A stretch of 64,000 nt of DNA from Arthrobacter sp. MSA 4-2 (GTDB lineage: Bacteria; Actinomycetota; Actinomycetes; Actinomycetales; Micrococcaceae), in the NCBI RefSeq assembly GCF_016405885.1, contig NZ_JAEKGC010000010.1:106425-170424 (forward strand), written 5' to 3'. Of the stretch, positions 42,407-54,168 are shown one piece after another. Made by a program: the position numbers and the translations under genes. The stretch's first letter is position 1. Each line of letters opens with the position of its first letter. A model generated the notes under the pieces. That model worked only from the letters and a program-made list of their open reading frames with translations. It made no database searches and was not told the origin of the DNA.

Positions 42407-43327
42407 GTGCTCACCGTAATCGGGGAAACCCTCATCGACGAAGTCGTCAGCGACACCGCCCCGCCCCGCGTGCACGTGGGGGGAAGCCCCATGAACGTCG
42501 CGGTGGGCCTGGCCCGGCTGGGCCACCCCGCGCAGTTCATCGGCCGTTACGGCGATGACGACTACGGGCACCTGATCCGCAGCTACCTTTCGGACAACTC
42601 GGTGCTGTTCCCGATCGGCCCCGACTCCAAGCCAACGAGTGTCGCAACGGCCCGCCTCGATCCCGCAGGTGGAGCGGCGTACCAGTTCGAACTCGTCTGG
42701 GAGCTGCCCGGACTCCTTGAGCGCCGGGAGGCGCTGCTGCAGGGAACCACCCTGCTGCATGTCGGATCCATCGCCACAATGCTGGCGCCCGGGGCCGACG
42801 ACGTGCTGGCCCTGGTCGAGGTGGCCCATCCGCTGGCCACCATCTCCTATGACCCCAACTGCAGGCCGAGCATCATTGCGGACCGCGGGTTCGCCCGCAG
42901 CCAGGCCGAACGGTTCGTGGCGCTGTCCGACGTCGTGAAGGCCTCCGATGAGGACCTCGAATGGCTCTACCCCGGCCGCCCTGCCCTCGAATCGGCACGG
43001 GAGTGGCTGGCCCTTGGCCCGTCGGTGATGGTTGTCACCCGCGGATCCAAGGGGCCCTGGGGTATCTGCGCCGCCGGAAGCGCCGAGGTCAGCGCGCCGG
43101 TCACCAGCGTCACGGACACCGTGGGCGCCGGGGATTCCTTCATGGCGGCCCTGCTCGGAGCCCTCGTCGACCTCGAATTCGACGGGGCACAACGGCGCAG
43201 TGAGCTGCGGCGCATCACCACCGCGCAGCTCACCGACGTCCTGGCCTATGCGGCGCGCGCCGCGGCCGTGACCGTCTCCCGGGCCGGGGCGAACCCTCCC
43301 ACCCGGCACGAACTCACCGACCACTGA
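42407..43327 (+). CDS. PfkB-family carbohydrate kinase (fructokinase-like)
   Basis: This 306-residue ribokinase-family sugar kinase begins LTVIGETLIDEVV and shows the substrate-binding VGGSPMNVAVGLARLG, a central YDPNCRPSI and the anion-hole/catalytic motif TVGAGDSFMAALLGA (Asp about residue 243). The SPMN variant of the GG-xx-N motif is usual in fructokinases. GTG at 42407 is chosen over TTG at 42404 because TAGTTT (42395-42400) lies 6 nt before it (leaderless type). The sugar cannot be fixed from sequence; no transporter is adjacent. Confidence 0.87.
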   Translation: MLTVIGETLIDEVVSDTAPPRVHVGGSPMNVAVGLARLGHPAQFIGRYGDDDYGHLIRSYLSDNSVLFPIGPDSKPTSVATARLDPAGGAAYQFELVWELPGLLERREALLQGTTLLHVGSIATMLAPGADDVLALVEVAHPLATISYDPNCRPSIIADRGFARSQAERFVALSDVVKASDEDLEWLYPGRPALESAREWLALGPSVMVVTRGSKGPWGICAAGSAEVSAPVTSVTDTVGAGDSFMAALLGALVDLEFDGAQRRSELRRITTAQLTDVLAYAARAAAVTVSRAGANPPTRHELTDH

Positions 43328-43401
43328 CAGCCGCCGCCCGGTACGGGCACCCGCCCGGGCGGGGGTAGGGTTGATGTCCCATCTTTCTGAAGGAGTAATG
43401 C

Positions 43402-44211
43402 ATGCGCCTCGTGGCGAGCGACCTTGACGGCACGATCGTCGGCCACGACGGCAGGATGAGCGAGCGGACGGTCCAGGCCCTCCTTGACTGCGCGGCCGCC
43501 GGAGTCGAGGTGGTCTTCGTGACCGGCCGGCCTCCGCGGTGGCTCGATCCGCTGCGGGAGCAGCTGCAGCACCAGGGCACGGTCATCTGCTCGAACGGAG
43601 CGGTGACCTACGACCTGGGGGCCGAACGCGTCCTTGATGCCCATCTCCTCGACGCCGGCAGCATTCTCGAGGCACGCGACATCATCCGCGGGCTGTACCC
43701 GGCGGCGGGATTTGCCGCCGAAACGATCAACGGCTTCAAGATCGAGTCCGGCTTCGCCGACCCCGGCACCTCCGAGCTGCTCGGCGGCGTGCAGGCCCTT
43801 CCCTTCGAGGAGTCCCTGCCCGGCGAACAGGTGATCAAGTTCCTCGCCCGGGAGCGCGAGGTGACACCCGATGAATTCCTGCGGACCGTCGCCCCCGCTG
43901 TCGAGCACCTCGTCTCCACCACCCACTCGGCGCCGAGCATCGCGCTGCTGGAGATGGCGGTGCCCGGCATCAACAAGGCCGTGACCCTCTCGCGCTACGC
44001 GGAGGGCCTGGGCATTGAGGCGGAGGACGTCGTCGCCTTCGGTGACATGCCCAACGACATCCAGATGCTGAAGTGGGCCGGATCGGGCTACGCCATGTCC
44101 TCGGGCCACCCCGACGCCCTTGCCGCAGCCAACCTTCGCGCCCCGGCCTTCGAGGACGACGGCGTGGCGCAGGTCCTGGAACAGCGCCTCGAGGCACTCC
44201 GGACCGCCTGA
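43402..44211 (+). CDS. Cof-type HAD-IIB family phosphatase
   Basis: This 269-residue haloacid-dehalogenase hydrolase has motif I LVASDLDGTIVG (nucleophile Asp about residue 6), motif II VTGRPPRW, lysine motif III in NKAVTLSRYAEGLG and motif IV VVAFGDMPNDIQMLKWAG, with a IIB-type cap between II and III. These enzymes dephosphorylate sugar phosphates and nucleotides. GAAGGAG precedes the ATG, and TAGGGT at 43366-43371 is a likely -10. It follows the PfkB kinase gene by 74 bp and may work on related sugar phosphates (inference). Confidence 0.9.
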   Translation: MRLVASDLDGTIVGHDGRMSERTVQALLDCAAAGVEVVFVTGRPPRWLDPLREQLQHQGTVICSNGAVTYDLGAERVLDAHLLDAGSILEARDIIRGLYPAAGFAAETINGFKIESGFADPGTSELLGGVQALPFEESLPGEQVIKFLAREREVTPDEFLRTVAPAVEHLVSTTHSAPSIALLEMAVPGINKAVTLSRYAEGLGIEAEDVVAFGDMPNDIQMLKWAGSGYAMSSGHPDALAAANLRAPAFEDDGVAQVLEQRLEALRTA

Positions 44212-44244
44212 TCGGATGACGGGCGGCGCACTAGGGTTGCACCC

Positions 44245-45069
44245 ATGACGCTCGCCTACTTCCAGAACACGGGCCCCGACGGCCGGCAGCGCCCGCTGGG
44301 GTTCTCCCACCGCGGTTTCTCCCCGGCCGGCGCCGAAAACTCCCTGTCCGCCTTCGCGGAGGCGGCCCGGCTGGGATTCGGGTACCTCGAAATTGACGTG
44401 CGGAGCACCCGGGACGGCGTGGTGATGGTCTTCCACGACGAAACCCTCGACCGCGTCACCGACGCCCGCGGCCCGATCGCTGCCCGGACCCGCGCGGAAC
44501 TGGCCGGGGTGAGGATCCGGGGCGGAGAACCGATCCCCACCCTCGAGGAGGTCCTGCTCCGGTGGCCGGAGCTGCGGTTGAACATCGACATCAAGGACGA
44601 GGGGTCGGTGAAACCGTTCGCGGACCTCATCAATCGGCTCCGCGCCCACGACCGGGTGCTCGTCGCCTCGTTTTCGGACCTCCGCAGGCTCCGGGTGCTG
44701 CGGCGTCTCGAGGCACGGACGGCGTCCTCGGCGGGCATGGCCGTGAACGGGCTGATCCGCCTCGGCGGCCACCTCGGGTTGACCGGGCCGCTGCGCCGGG
44801 CGGCACGCGTGGACGCCGTGCAGGTGCCCCTGAGCTACCGCGGGATCCCTGTGGTCACCCCCGGCTACGTGCGGCGGTGCCGGAAGGCCGGGCTCCAGGT
44901 CCACGTCTGGACCATCAACGAACCGGAAGCGATGGAACGGCTCCTCGACCAGGGCGTCGACGGCCTGGTCTCCGACCGCGCCGACCAGCTGGCGGCCGTC
45001 CTGGACCGGCGCGGGTCCTGGCCGCAGAGCCGGCCGGCTCGGACCGACCCGCCTGCCGGTTCAGACTGA
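44245..45069 (+). CDS. Glycerophosphodiester phosphodiesterase family protein
   Basis: This 274-residue GDPD TIM-barrel shows the catalytic His in GFSHRGFSPAGAENSLSAF, the metal-binding LEIDVRSTRDGVVMVFHDET with FHDETLDRVT, and INEPEAMERLLDQGVDGLVSDR near the end. It hydrolyses deacylated phospholipids to glycerol-3-phosphate and an alcohol. There is no signal peptide, so it is cytoplasmic. TAGGGT (44232-44237) lies 7 nt before the ATG (leaderless type). Its 3' end overlaps the convergent DUF6328 gene by 9 bp. Confidence 0.92.
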   Translation: MTLAYFQNTGPDGRQRPLGFSHRGFSPAGAENSLSAFAEAARLGFGYLEIDVRSTRDGVVMVFHDETLDRVTDARGPIAARTRAELAGVRIRGGEPIPTLEEVLLRWPELRLNIDIKDEGSVKPFADLINRLRAHDRVLVASFSDLRRLRVLRRLEARTASSAGMAVNGLIRLGGHLGLTGPLRRAARVDAVQVPLSYRGIPVVTPGYVRRCRKAGLQVHVWTINEPEAMERLLDQGVDGLVSDRADQLAAVLDRRGSWPQSRPARTDPPAGSD

Positions 45070-45579
45070 CCCGCCGGCCCGGCCGGCGACGGCGCGGCTG
45101 CGCACCAGCCGGGGATAGACGACCCACAGCAGCACCACGATGACGAGGAGCCCGGCGGTGACCGCGAAACCCGCCATCCGGCCGAGGACGATGTCGAAGA
45201 TGAAGCCCGCCGTTCCGGACAGGACCAGGCCGGTCAGGCCGATGCTGGCCCGCATGATGCGGTCGCCGCTGCGGACCAGCGCCGCCTTGACCTGGAGGCC
45301 GAAGAGGACGCGGTGGAGGTTTACCGCGCTCAGCACCACGGCGGTGATGATGGCCGAGAGCGTGACCAGGACAAGGTAGACGACGACCTGGAACCGGTCG
45401 AGCTCATCGAACCTGCTCTGGAAGGGCAGGGTCAGCAGGAACCCGGTGAGGATCTGGATGCCGGTCTGCATGACCCGCAGCTCCTGGAGCAGCTCGAGCC
45501 AGTTGCGGTCGAGGCGCTGGTTGGTGCTCTCCCCGCGGCCGTCCTCCTGCCGGACGGCGGCTCCCCTCCGCGGCGGCAT
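45061..45579 (-). CDS. DUF6328 family membrane protein
   Basis: This 172-residue protein has four hydrophobic segments. It contains NWLELLQELRVMQTGIQILT followed by GFLLTLPFQSRF, then VVVYLVLVTLSAIITAVVLSA and LHRVLFGLQVKAALVRSGDR. This pattern is that of the DUF6328 family of actinobacterial integral membrane proteins; function is unknown. The ATG overlaps the stop of the YtxH-like gene (TGATG). The two genes form a coupled pair, convergent with the GDPD gene. Confidence 0.8.
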   Translation of the reverse strand: MPPRRGAAVRQEDGRGESTNQRLDRNWLELLQELRVMQTGIQILTGFLLTLPFQSRFDELDRFQVVVYLVLVTLSAIITAVVLSAVNLHRVLFGLQVKAALVRSGDRIMRASIGLTGLVLSGTAGFIFDIVLGRMAGFAVTAGLLVIVVLLWVVYPRLVRSRAVAGRAGGSV

Positions 45580-45950
45580 CAGGGAGTGAGGTCGGGCCTT
45601 GTGGCGTCGGACTGGTTCTCGAAGGGAGGATCGGCCACGACGCCGGGTTTTCCGCCGCTTGGGCCGGTGACGTCGGCAGAGCGGCCGGCGCCGTCGTGTC
45701 CGGCATCCTTGTGCAGCACGCCAGAGAGCGCGTCCTGGGCCTTCTTCACCGCGCCGCTTGCCTGCTCCTGGACCGCGGGCAGCTTCTCCTTGAGGACCCC
45801 GGTGGCCCCGGAGACGCTCTCCTGGACGCGGGGGCTGTTCCACAGGCTTTCCGCCCGGGCCTTGAGCACCTCATAGCTCTCCCGGCCGGCCCGCGTGCCA
45901 AGGACGAATCCGGCGGCCATTCCTGCTGCGAAGACGATCTTGTTCATCAT
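45579..45950 (-). CDS. YtxH-like small stress protein
   Basis: This 123-residue protein begins MMNKIVFAAGMAAGFVLGTR, a glycine-zipper transmembrane helix followed by AGRESYEVL, as in YtxH-domain proteins. A helical middle (QESVSGATGVLKEKLPAVQE) and a disordered, Gly/Pro/Asp-rich tail follow. YtxH proteins are general-stress or cell-envelope proteins of unclear role. No clear Shine-Dalgarno precedes the start. Confidence 0.75.
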   Translation of the reverse strand: MMNKIVFAAGMAAGFVLGTRAGRESYEVLKARAESLWNSPRVQESVSGATGVLKEKLPAVQEQASGAVKKAQDALSGVLHKDAGHDGAGRSADVTGPSGGKPGVVADPPFENQSDATRPDLTP

Positions 45951-46029
45951 GCTGCATACCCCTGTCTACGGTTCGACGGTGTGCCCCGACCCTAGCCGGA
46001 ACCGGCCGGTTTTGCACAGGACCGCAGGT

Positions 46030-48778
<2,749 letters not shown>

Positions 48779-48799
48779 GCCCGCCGGCGCCTCGGCCGC

Positions 48800-49636
48800 C
48801 TACTTCCCGATGCCGTCGGCGAGCCCCCGGATGAAATAACGCTGGCCGGCGAAGAACAGCACGATCACAGGCGCCGCCGCGATAACCATCCCCGCGAAGA
48901 CAACCGGGTAGTCCGTCCCGTGCCGGGACATGAGGTTCGTCAGGCCCACGGGAAGGGTCTGGAAATCCCCGCCGCTGGTGAAGATCATCGCGAACAGGTA
49001 CTCGTTCCAGGTGAACAGGATGTTGAGGATCACCGTCGAGACGATGATGGGGCGGCACATCGGCAGAATCACCTGCCAGAAGGCGCGCGCCTTTGACGCT
49101 CCATCGACCGCGGCGGCCTCGTCGACCTCCGCCGGAAGATCCATCATGTAGGCCCGGATCAGGAAGGTCGTGAAGGGGATCCGGAACGCCGTGTAGAGGA
49201 TCAGCAGGGCCCAGAACGTGTTGTAGAGACCCATCGCCTGGAACATCCGAACCAGCGGAATCAGCGCCACCGTGGGCGCCAGCATCAGCCCGGCCAGGAT
49301 GAGGATCAGCACCGTCCGGCTGAAGGGGATCCGCACCCGGGTCAGGCCGTACGCGGCCCAGGCGCTGATGAAGACCGTGGCGAGGGTCGACGTCACGGTG
49401 ACGAGGACGCTCGTCATCAGGTAATCCCCGACGCCCCGGTTCCAGGCCGTGGCGTAGTTTTCCCACCGCCACGCCACCGGCAGGGCGAAAGGGTTCCCGA
49501 ACAGTTCGGCGTTGGACTTAACCCCGTTGAGCACCATCCACAGCAGCGGGTACAGGACTACTACTGCCAGGGCCAGGAGGAAGGCCGAAACGAAGCCCCT
49601 GCCCAGCACGAGCAACACGGAACCGCGCGTCACCAT
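48800..49636 (-). CDS. Carbohydrate ABC transporter permease (MalG/FrlM type)
   Basis: This 278-residue inner-membrane permease has six predicted helices and the EAA loop PAEVDEAAAVDGASKARAFW (about residues 185-204), followed by QVILPMCRPIIVST, the contact site for the ATPase. AGLMLAPTVALIPLVRMF and FTWNEYLFAMIF are typical of MalG-type CUT1 permeases. AAGGAG lies before the ATG; the start overlaps the end of the other permease gene by 7 bp. No ATPase gene is present, so a shared MsiK-like ATPase is likely. It is the last gene of the binding protein-permease-permease unit. Confidence 0.92.
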   Translation of the reverse strand: MVTRGSVLLVLGRGFVSAFLLALAVVVLYPLLWMVLNGVKSNAELFGNPFALPVAWRWENYATAWNRGVGDYLMTSVLVTVTSTLATVFISAWAAYGLTRVRIPFSRTVLILILAGLMLAPTVALIPLVRMFQAMGLYNTFWALLILYTAFRIPFTTFLIRAYMMDLPAEVDEAAAVDGASKARAFWQVILPMCRPIIVSTVILNILFTWNEYLFAMIFTSGGDFQTLPVGLTNLMSRHGTDYPVVFAGMVIAAAPVIVLFFAGQRYFIRGLADGIGK

Positions 49637-50604
49637 TCGACTCTCCTTCGACGGGAATACCAGAGTTGGAGCACAGCCAGGGACAGGGTGATGACGAAGA
49701 TCGCCGTCGCGATCGCGGACGCATACCCGAAGTCGTTCTTGACGAATCCGCTGCGGTAGAGCCACGTCCCCAGGACCTGGCTTGAATTGTTCGGGCCCCC
49801 GCCCGTCATGACCATCACCTCGTTGAACACCTGGAACGCCCCCGAAACGGTGACGATCATCATGAGACTGCTCATCTCGCGGACCAGGGGCAGGGAGATC
49901 GAGAAGAAGCGGCGGAACGGGCCGACGCCGTCGATGGCCGCCGCCTCGTAGAGCTCCGTCGGGATGCGCTGCAGGGCGACGGCGAACAGGAGAGTGCAGT
50001 AGCCGAAACCCTGCCACTGGCTCATCGCGATGATGCCGAAGATCGCCGTGTTTTCCTGGCCGAGCCAGGCCTGGGTGAACTGGCCGATACCGGCACCGTC
50101 CAGCGCCGCATTGAGGATTCCCATCTGCGGCTCGTAGATGAAGTAGAACAGCAGCCCCGCGACGGTGAGGGACACCGCCGACGGTATGAAGTACACGGCC
50201 CGGAGGGTGCGCCGCCACCGGTCGCTGCGCAGTCCCTCGATCAGGGCCGCCAGCGCCAGGGCGCCGAACACCTGGAACACGATGGAGATCCCCGCGTACC
50301 AGAGGTTGTTGACCACCGACTTCCAGAAGATCGGATCCTCGAACATCCTGGCGTAGTTCTCCGCACCGACGAAGGTCTGGCCGCCGCTGTAGATATCCCA
50401 TTCGAGGACGCTGAACCCCAGGTTCTGCACCAGCGGCAGGTAGACGAAGGCCGCAAGGAGCCCGATGGCGGGAAGGACCCAGATAAGGTTCCGCCACCCG
50501 CGGGCGTCCTTCCTCCCCGCCCTGGCGGGCGGGGAGGAAAGGTTCGGGACTCCGGCCCCGGCAACCGGAACGGCAGCGGCACGGGCAGAGTTGGCAACAG
50601 TCAT
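49630..50604 (-). CDS. Sugar ABC transporter permease (MalF/FrlN type)
   Basis: This 324-residue permease has six helices and a Pro/Ala-rich cytoplasmic N-terminus. The EAA loop is PTELYEAAAIDGVGPFRRFF (about residues 222-241), followed by SISLPLVREMSS. NLGFSVLEWDIYSGGQTFVG and EVMVMTGGGPNNSSQVL are common in MalF-type CUT1 permeases. The gene follows that of the binding protein after 11 bp. It pairs with the downstream permease to import a sugar or glycated amine. Confidence 0.92.
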   Translation of the reverse strand: MTVANSARAAAVPVAGAGVPNLSSPPARAGRKDARGWRNLIWVLPAIGLLAAFVYLPLVQNLGFSVLEWDIYSGGQTFVGAENYARMFEDPIFWKSVVNNLWYAGISIVFQVFGALALAALIEGLRSDRWRRTLRAVYFIPSAVSLTVAGLLFYFIYEPQMGILNAALDGAGIGQFTQAWLGQENTAIFGIIAMSQWQGFGYCTLLFAVALQRIPTELYEAAAIDGVGPFRRFFSISLPLVREMSSLMMIVTVSGAFQVFNEVMVMTGGGPNNSSQVLGTWLYRSGFVKNDFGYASAIATAIFVITLSLAVLQLWYSRRRRVEW

Positions 50605-50615
50605 GACAACAGCGC

Positions 50616-51935
50616 TTACTTCGCTGCCTCTGAGGCGGAACGGACCGACTCAAGGACCTCTTCGGGGCTCCTGCTGCCGCCGACCAGCGCTTCCCCGCCG
50701 GCGAGCCAGGCATCGGCGACGTCGGGCACCGTGACTGAATCCAGCCAGATGATGCCGGCGGAGGCGTCGTTGACCTGCTCGATTCCTTCGATCACGGGTC
50801 CGCTCGAGTTTTCCTCCGATACGGCGCCCTTGACGGCGCTGGGCTGGCCGTAGGGCGGCGCCGAGAGGGTGGCCGCGTTCTCCGCAGTGGTTGCGAACTT
50901 CATGAAGTCGACCGCCAGGGCGGCGTTTTCGGATCGAGCGTTGATCAGGTAGCCCTCGGGGGAGCCCTCGATGGCCTCGGTGTCCCCGGGCGCATCCCCG
51001 GCCGCGGGCAGTTTGAAGATTCCCAGGCCGTCCTTCTGCAGGGGGGTCCCCTCGGCGGCCGTTGAGTCGAACTCGAGGATCTCCTGGTAGTACATGCCGG
51101 CCTTGCCCTCCGCCAGGGCCTGCTGTGCCGTGGTGTACAGCACGCCGTTGGAGTCCTTTCCGCTTCCGGTGCACTCGCTGACCAGGGTGGTGAACTCCTC
51201 CATGGCCGTGAGGTAGCCGGGATCATCGAGCTTGGCCGTCTCCGGGTCGAAGTCGGCCTGGAGGACGTCCGCGGGGACGTTGTAGGCGAACAGTTGCTGG
51301 AGGTAGTGAAGCCCGGGCCAGCCGTCCTTGTTGCCGAAGGCGATCGGCTCGTACCCGGCATCCTTGAGTACGGCGCAGGAGGAGATGAGCTCGTCGAAGC
51401 TGGCCGGAGGCGTAAGGCCGACCTCCTCGAAGATCTTCTTGTTGTAACCCATGAACTTGCCGTTGTTGTACAGCGGCACGGCGTAGTACTTGCCGTCCTT
51501 CTCGAAGGCCTCGAGCGAGGATTCACCGAAGGTGTCCCCCCAGTCGGTTCCCGGGGCGATGACCGGGCTGAGGTCGGCCGCGAGGCCGCCGTCGATGAAA
51601 TTGTCGGCCCAGTTCCCCGCCCAGGTGAAATAGATGTCGGGCATCGCCTGGGAGGCGGTGAGCGTCTTGGTCTTGTCCTTGATGCTCTGGTCGGTCTCCT
51701 GGATCAGCTCGAAGGAGACATCGGGGTGCAGTTCGGTGTACTGGGCGGCAAGGTCCTCGAAGTAGGGCTCCAGCGGGTCGCCGCCGAACTTGGTGAGGAT
51801 GCCGAGCTTTCCCGAGTACTTGGGTTCGGCCGACACATCGACGGGCTCCGCCGCGGACGAGCCGCCGCATCCGCTCAGCGCCAACGATGCCCCGACGAGA
51901 AGGGCCGCGGCCTTTGGGTATGTGCACTTTCGCAT
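50616..51935 (-). CDS. Sugar-binding lipoprotein of ABC transporter
   Basis: This 439-residue extracellular solute-binding protein family 1 member has a lipoprotein signal: MRKCTYPKAAALLVGASLAL followed by SGCGG (lipidated Cys about residue 23). The mature part shows GILTKFGGDPLEPYFEDLAA, MPDIYFTWAGNWADNFIDGG and GKYYAVPLYNNGKFMGYNKK, typical of cluster-B sugar-binding proteins. It delivers substrate to the two permeases encoded directly downstream. A 14-bp operator-like palindrome (52035-52048) lies about 100 bp upstream of the start. Substrate, probably a fructosamine, is inferred from the cluster. Confidence 0.92.
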   Translation of the reverse strand: MRKCTYPKAAALLVGASLALSGCGGSSAAEPVDVSAEPKYSGKLGILTKFGGDPLEPYFEDLAAQYTELHPDVSFELIQETDQSIKDKTKTLTASQAMPDIYFTWAGNWADNFIDGGLAADLSPVIAPGTDWGDTFGESSLEAFEKDGKYYAVPLYNNGKFMGYNKKIFEEVGLTPPASFDELISSCAVLKDAGYEPIAFGNKDGWPGLHYLQQLFAYNVPADVLQADFDPETAKLDDPGYLTAMEEFTTLVSECTGSGKDSNGVLYTTAQQALAEGKAGMYYQEILEFDSTAAEGTPLQKDGLGIFKLPAAGDAPGDTEAIEGSPEGYLINARSENAALAVDFMKFATTAENAATLSAPPYGQPSAVKGAVSEENSSGPVIEGIEQVNDASAGIIWLDSVTVPDVADAWLAGGEALVGGSRSPEEVLESVRSASEAAK

Positions 51936-52034
51936 TGGTTCTTCTTTCACTGAGGCCGCCGATCCGCGGGGCTGGTCCTGACACCGGCCGTCCCTTTCAC
52001 GCTGCGCTCCCGCAGGTTGCATTTAGGGACGGAT

Positions 52035-52048
52035 TGATACCGGTACCA
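52035..52048. promoter_or_regulatory. LacI-type operator upstream of the binding-protein gene
   Basis: TGATACCGGTACCA matches the perfect palindrome TGATACCGGTATCA found before the frlB-like gene at 13 of 14 positions. It is a likely site for the LacI-family protein encoded at 52134-53231. Confidence 0.75.
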
Positions 52049-52133
52049 CAGTGAATCATGAATCGTGCGGGCTGGGAAGAGGGTGAGGCAAATGCGCCCC
52101 GGGAGGGCCGCCGCGGGCGGGTGCGGAACCCGG

Positions 52134-53231
52134 TCAGGTGCGGGGGGCCGGCCCGTCCGAAGAGCGCGAAATCAGGCGGGAGGGGGCGATGTGGCGCTCC
52201 GCCGGAGACTCGTCACCCTCGATGCGCCGCAGGATCTGCGCCGCGGCGGTCTCGCCGAGGTGGCGCATCGGCTGCTCGATCATGGTCAGCGGCGGGTCCA
52301 TGACGGCCGCCCACGGGCTGTCGTCGAAGCCGATGAGCGAGATCTCGGCAGGCATGTGCAGGTTCCGCGAGCGGATGGCGCGCAGGGCGCCCACTGTCGC
52401 CTCCGTCTCGGTGGTGAAGATGGCGGTCGGCGGGTCGGCAAGGGCCAGCATGCCGTTGACGGCCCGTGTGGCCTGGTCCTCGTTCTTCAGCACATGGGTC
52501 ACCAGGGCGGTGTCGAAGGGCAGGCCGGCCTCCTCGAGCGCATCGAGGTAGCCCCGGAGCCGCTCGCCGTCGCTCCACAGCGCACGGTCGAGGATTCGAT
52601 GCATCTGATCGAGGTCCGTGGCCGGGCTCAGGGTCACCGGACCCCAGGCGAAGGCGATCCGCCGGTGGCCCTGGGCGATCATCGATCCAACGGCCCGCCG
52701 GGCCGCGTCCCGGTTGTCGATGACAACGGAGTCCACCTCGAGCGAGTCGACCAGCCGGTCGATCAGCACCATGGGCGTGCCCCGGTCGACGGCGGCGGCG
52801 AGGTGCGAGACGTCGTCGCCGCGTCCGGCGGCGGAGGCGACGACGAGGCCGTCCACCTGCTTGGCGAGGAGGACCCGAATCGCATCCCGCTCCAGCTCCA
52901 GGTTTTCATTGGTGCTGAGCACGATGGCGTCATACCCGCTGCCCTTCGCGGTCTCCGCGATGGCCCGCAGTACCCCGGAGAAGAAGGGGTTGCCGACATC
53001 GGCGAGGACAATGCCCAGGGTCTTGGTGATGCCCGTCGTCATGCTGCGCGCGAGGGTGTTCGGCTGGTATCCGAGCCGTTCGGCGGCAAGCATGACGCGG
53101 GCGCGGGTCACGTCGCTGACCGAGCCGTAGTTTCCCAGCGTGCGGGCCACGGTGGCCCGCCCCACGCCGGCGGCGGCGGCGACTTCCGAGATTGTCGGAG
53201 CAGCCGGATGGCGCTGACGCTCCGTCGACAT
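52134..53231 (-). CDS. LacI-family transcriptional regulator
   Basis: This 365-residue repressor has an N-terminal helix-turn-helix (TISEVAAAAGVGRATVARTL, about residues 13-32) and hinge (RARVMLAAERLGYQPNTLAR). A periplasmic-binding-protein-like effector domain follows, with TLGIVLADVGNPFFSGVLRA, DGLVVASAAG, AIFTTETEATVGALRAI and ISLIGFDDSPWAAVMDPPLT. The expected ligand is a sugar or phosphosugar of the surrounding fructosamine cluster. The gene sits between the kinase gene (55 bp upstream) and the transporter operon. Two copies of a CG-centred palindrome in the cluster are its likely operators. Confidence 0.92.
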   Translation of the reverse strand: MSTERQRHPAAPTISEVAAAAGVGRATVARTLGNYGSVSDVTRARVMLAAERLGYQPNTLARSMTTGITKTLGIVLADVGNPFFSGVLRAIAETAKGSGYDAIVLSTNENLELERDAIRVLLAKQVDGLVVASAAGRGDDVSHLAAAVDRGTPMVLIDRLVDSLEVDSVVIDNRDAARRAVGSMIAQGHRRIAFAWGPVTLSPATDLDQMHRILDRALWSDGERLRGYLDALEEAGLPFDTALVTHVLKNEDQATRAVNGMLALADPPTAIFTTETEATVGALRAIRSRNLHMPAEISLIGFDDSPWAAVMDPPLTMIEQPMRHLGETAAAQILRRIEGDESPAERHIAPSRLISRSSDGPAPRT

Positions 53232-53286
53232 CGGAATTCCCCTCTACTGCGGGCAGCGGCATGCCGCCCCTTGGCCAAGAACTGTC

Positions 53287-54168
53287 CTAGATGATCCTAA
53301 TCGGTGTGCCGACGGCCCTGCCGCCGCCGAAGGCACCCTCCACATAGCACTGCTCGGCCGCCGCCGCGGCCGCGGCCGAGAGCGCCCTGCGGAAGGCCGG
53401 CGGCCCGGGAAAGCGCTCCCGGGTCCATCCCCCCTCCAGCAGGGAGAGGACGGCGGCCGTGAGGAAGGCGTCCCCGCAGGCCATAGTGTCGATGAACCGC
53501 GAAGGGTCGGTCGGGGCCGCCGGCTCGGCATAGATTTCCCCGCCGGCCGCGAGCAGGGCGCCCTGCTCCCCGCGGGTCCCCAGCGCGATGGGCGCTCCGG
53601 CCGCGACCACACGCTCCAATTCGGCGACGGCGTCGGCCTCGGACATCCCGCCCAGCGAGAGCAGCGCCAGGTCCACGTAGGGCGCCGTCCGGGCGAGGAA
53701 CCCCGCCGAGCGGTGTTCGGGCTCCGAGGAGTAGTCAAAGCTGACGAGCGCCCCGGTGGAGCGCAGGGCCGGCAGCTGGGGGACCGAGGCCGAATAGACG
53801 CTGGAGTGGACCAGGTCAAAGCCCGCCAGGTAGTCAAGGTCACCAGGGCCCAGGACGAAGGGGTCGCTGATGGTGACACCTCCGCCGTTCCAGCCGAGGA
53901 AGATCCGGTCCCCCGCACGCACCTGGATCTCGGTCAGCCCGTTGGGGCCGTCGCGGGTCAGGCACCGCTCGATGGCCACGCGGTTGTCGATCAGGGCCGA
54001 ACGGACGAATTCCCCAAGCTCATCCGAACCGAAAACCCCAAGGTAGGCCGACTCCGCGCCAAGCTTTTTCGCCAGGACCGCGAAATTCACGCAATTGCCG
54101 CCGGGATACATCACTTTCCGGTCGATAAAGCGGTCAACGATATTGTCGCCGAAGCCAACTACTTTCAT
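53287..54168 (-). CDS. FrlD-like PfkB-family kinase (fructosamine 6-kinase)
   Basis: This 293-residue ribokinase-family kinase begins VVGFGDNIVDRFIDRKVMYP with GGNCVNFAV for substrate binding, like fructoselysine 6-kinase FrlD. VHSSVYSASVPQLPAL and LVSFDYSSEPEH also follow the FrlD pattern. The catalytic motif is DTMACGDAFLTAAVLSL: the usual GAGD is replaced by ACGD, but the base Asp (about residue 237) is kept. It would phosphorylate an Amadori compound at C6 for the deglycase encoded 86 bp upstream. The exact glycated amine is unknown. Confidence 0.85.
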   Translation of the reverse strand: MKVVGFGDNIVDRFIDRKVMYPGGNCVNFAVLAKKLGAESAYLGVFGSDELGEFVRSALIDNRVAIERCLTRDGPNGLTEIQVRAGDRIFLGWNGGGVTISDPFVLGPGDLDYLAGFDLVHSSVYSASVPQLPALRSTGALVSFDYSSEPEHRSAGFLARTAPYVDLALLSLGGMSEADAVAELERVVAAGAPIALGTRGEQGALLAAGGEIYAEPAAPTDPSRFIDTMACGDAFLTAAVLSLLEGGWTRERFPGPPAFRRALSAAAAAAAEQCYVEGAFGGGRAVGTPIRII

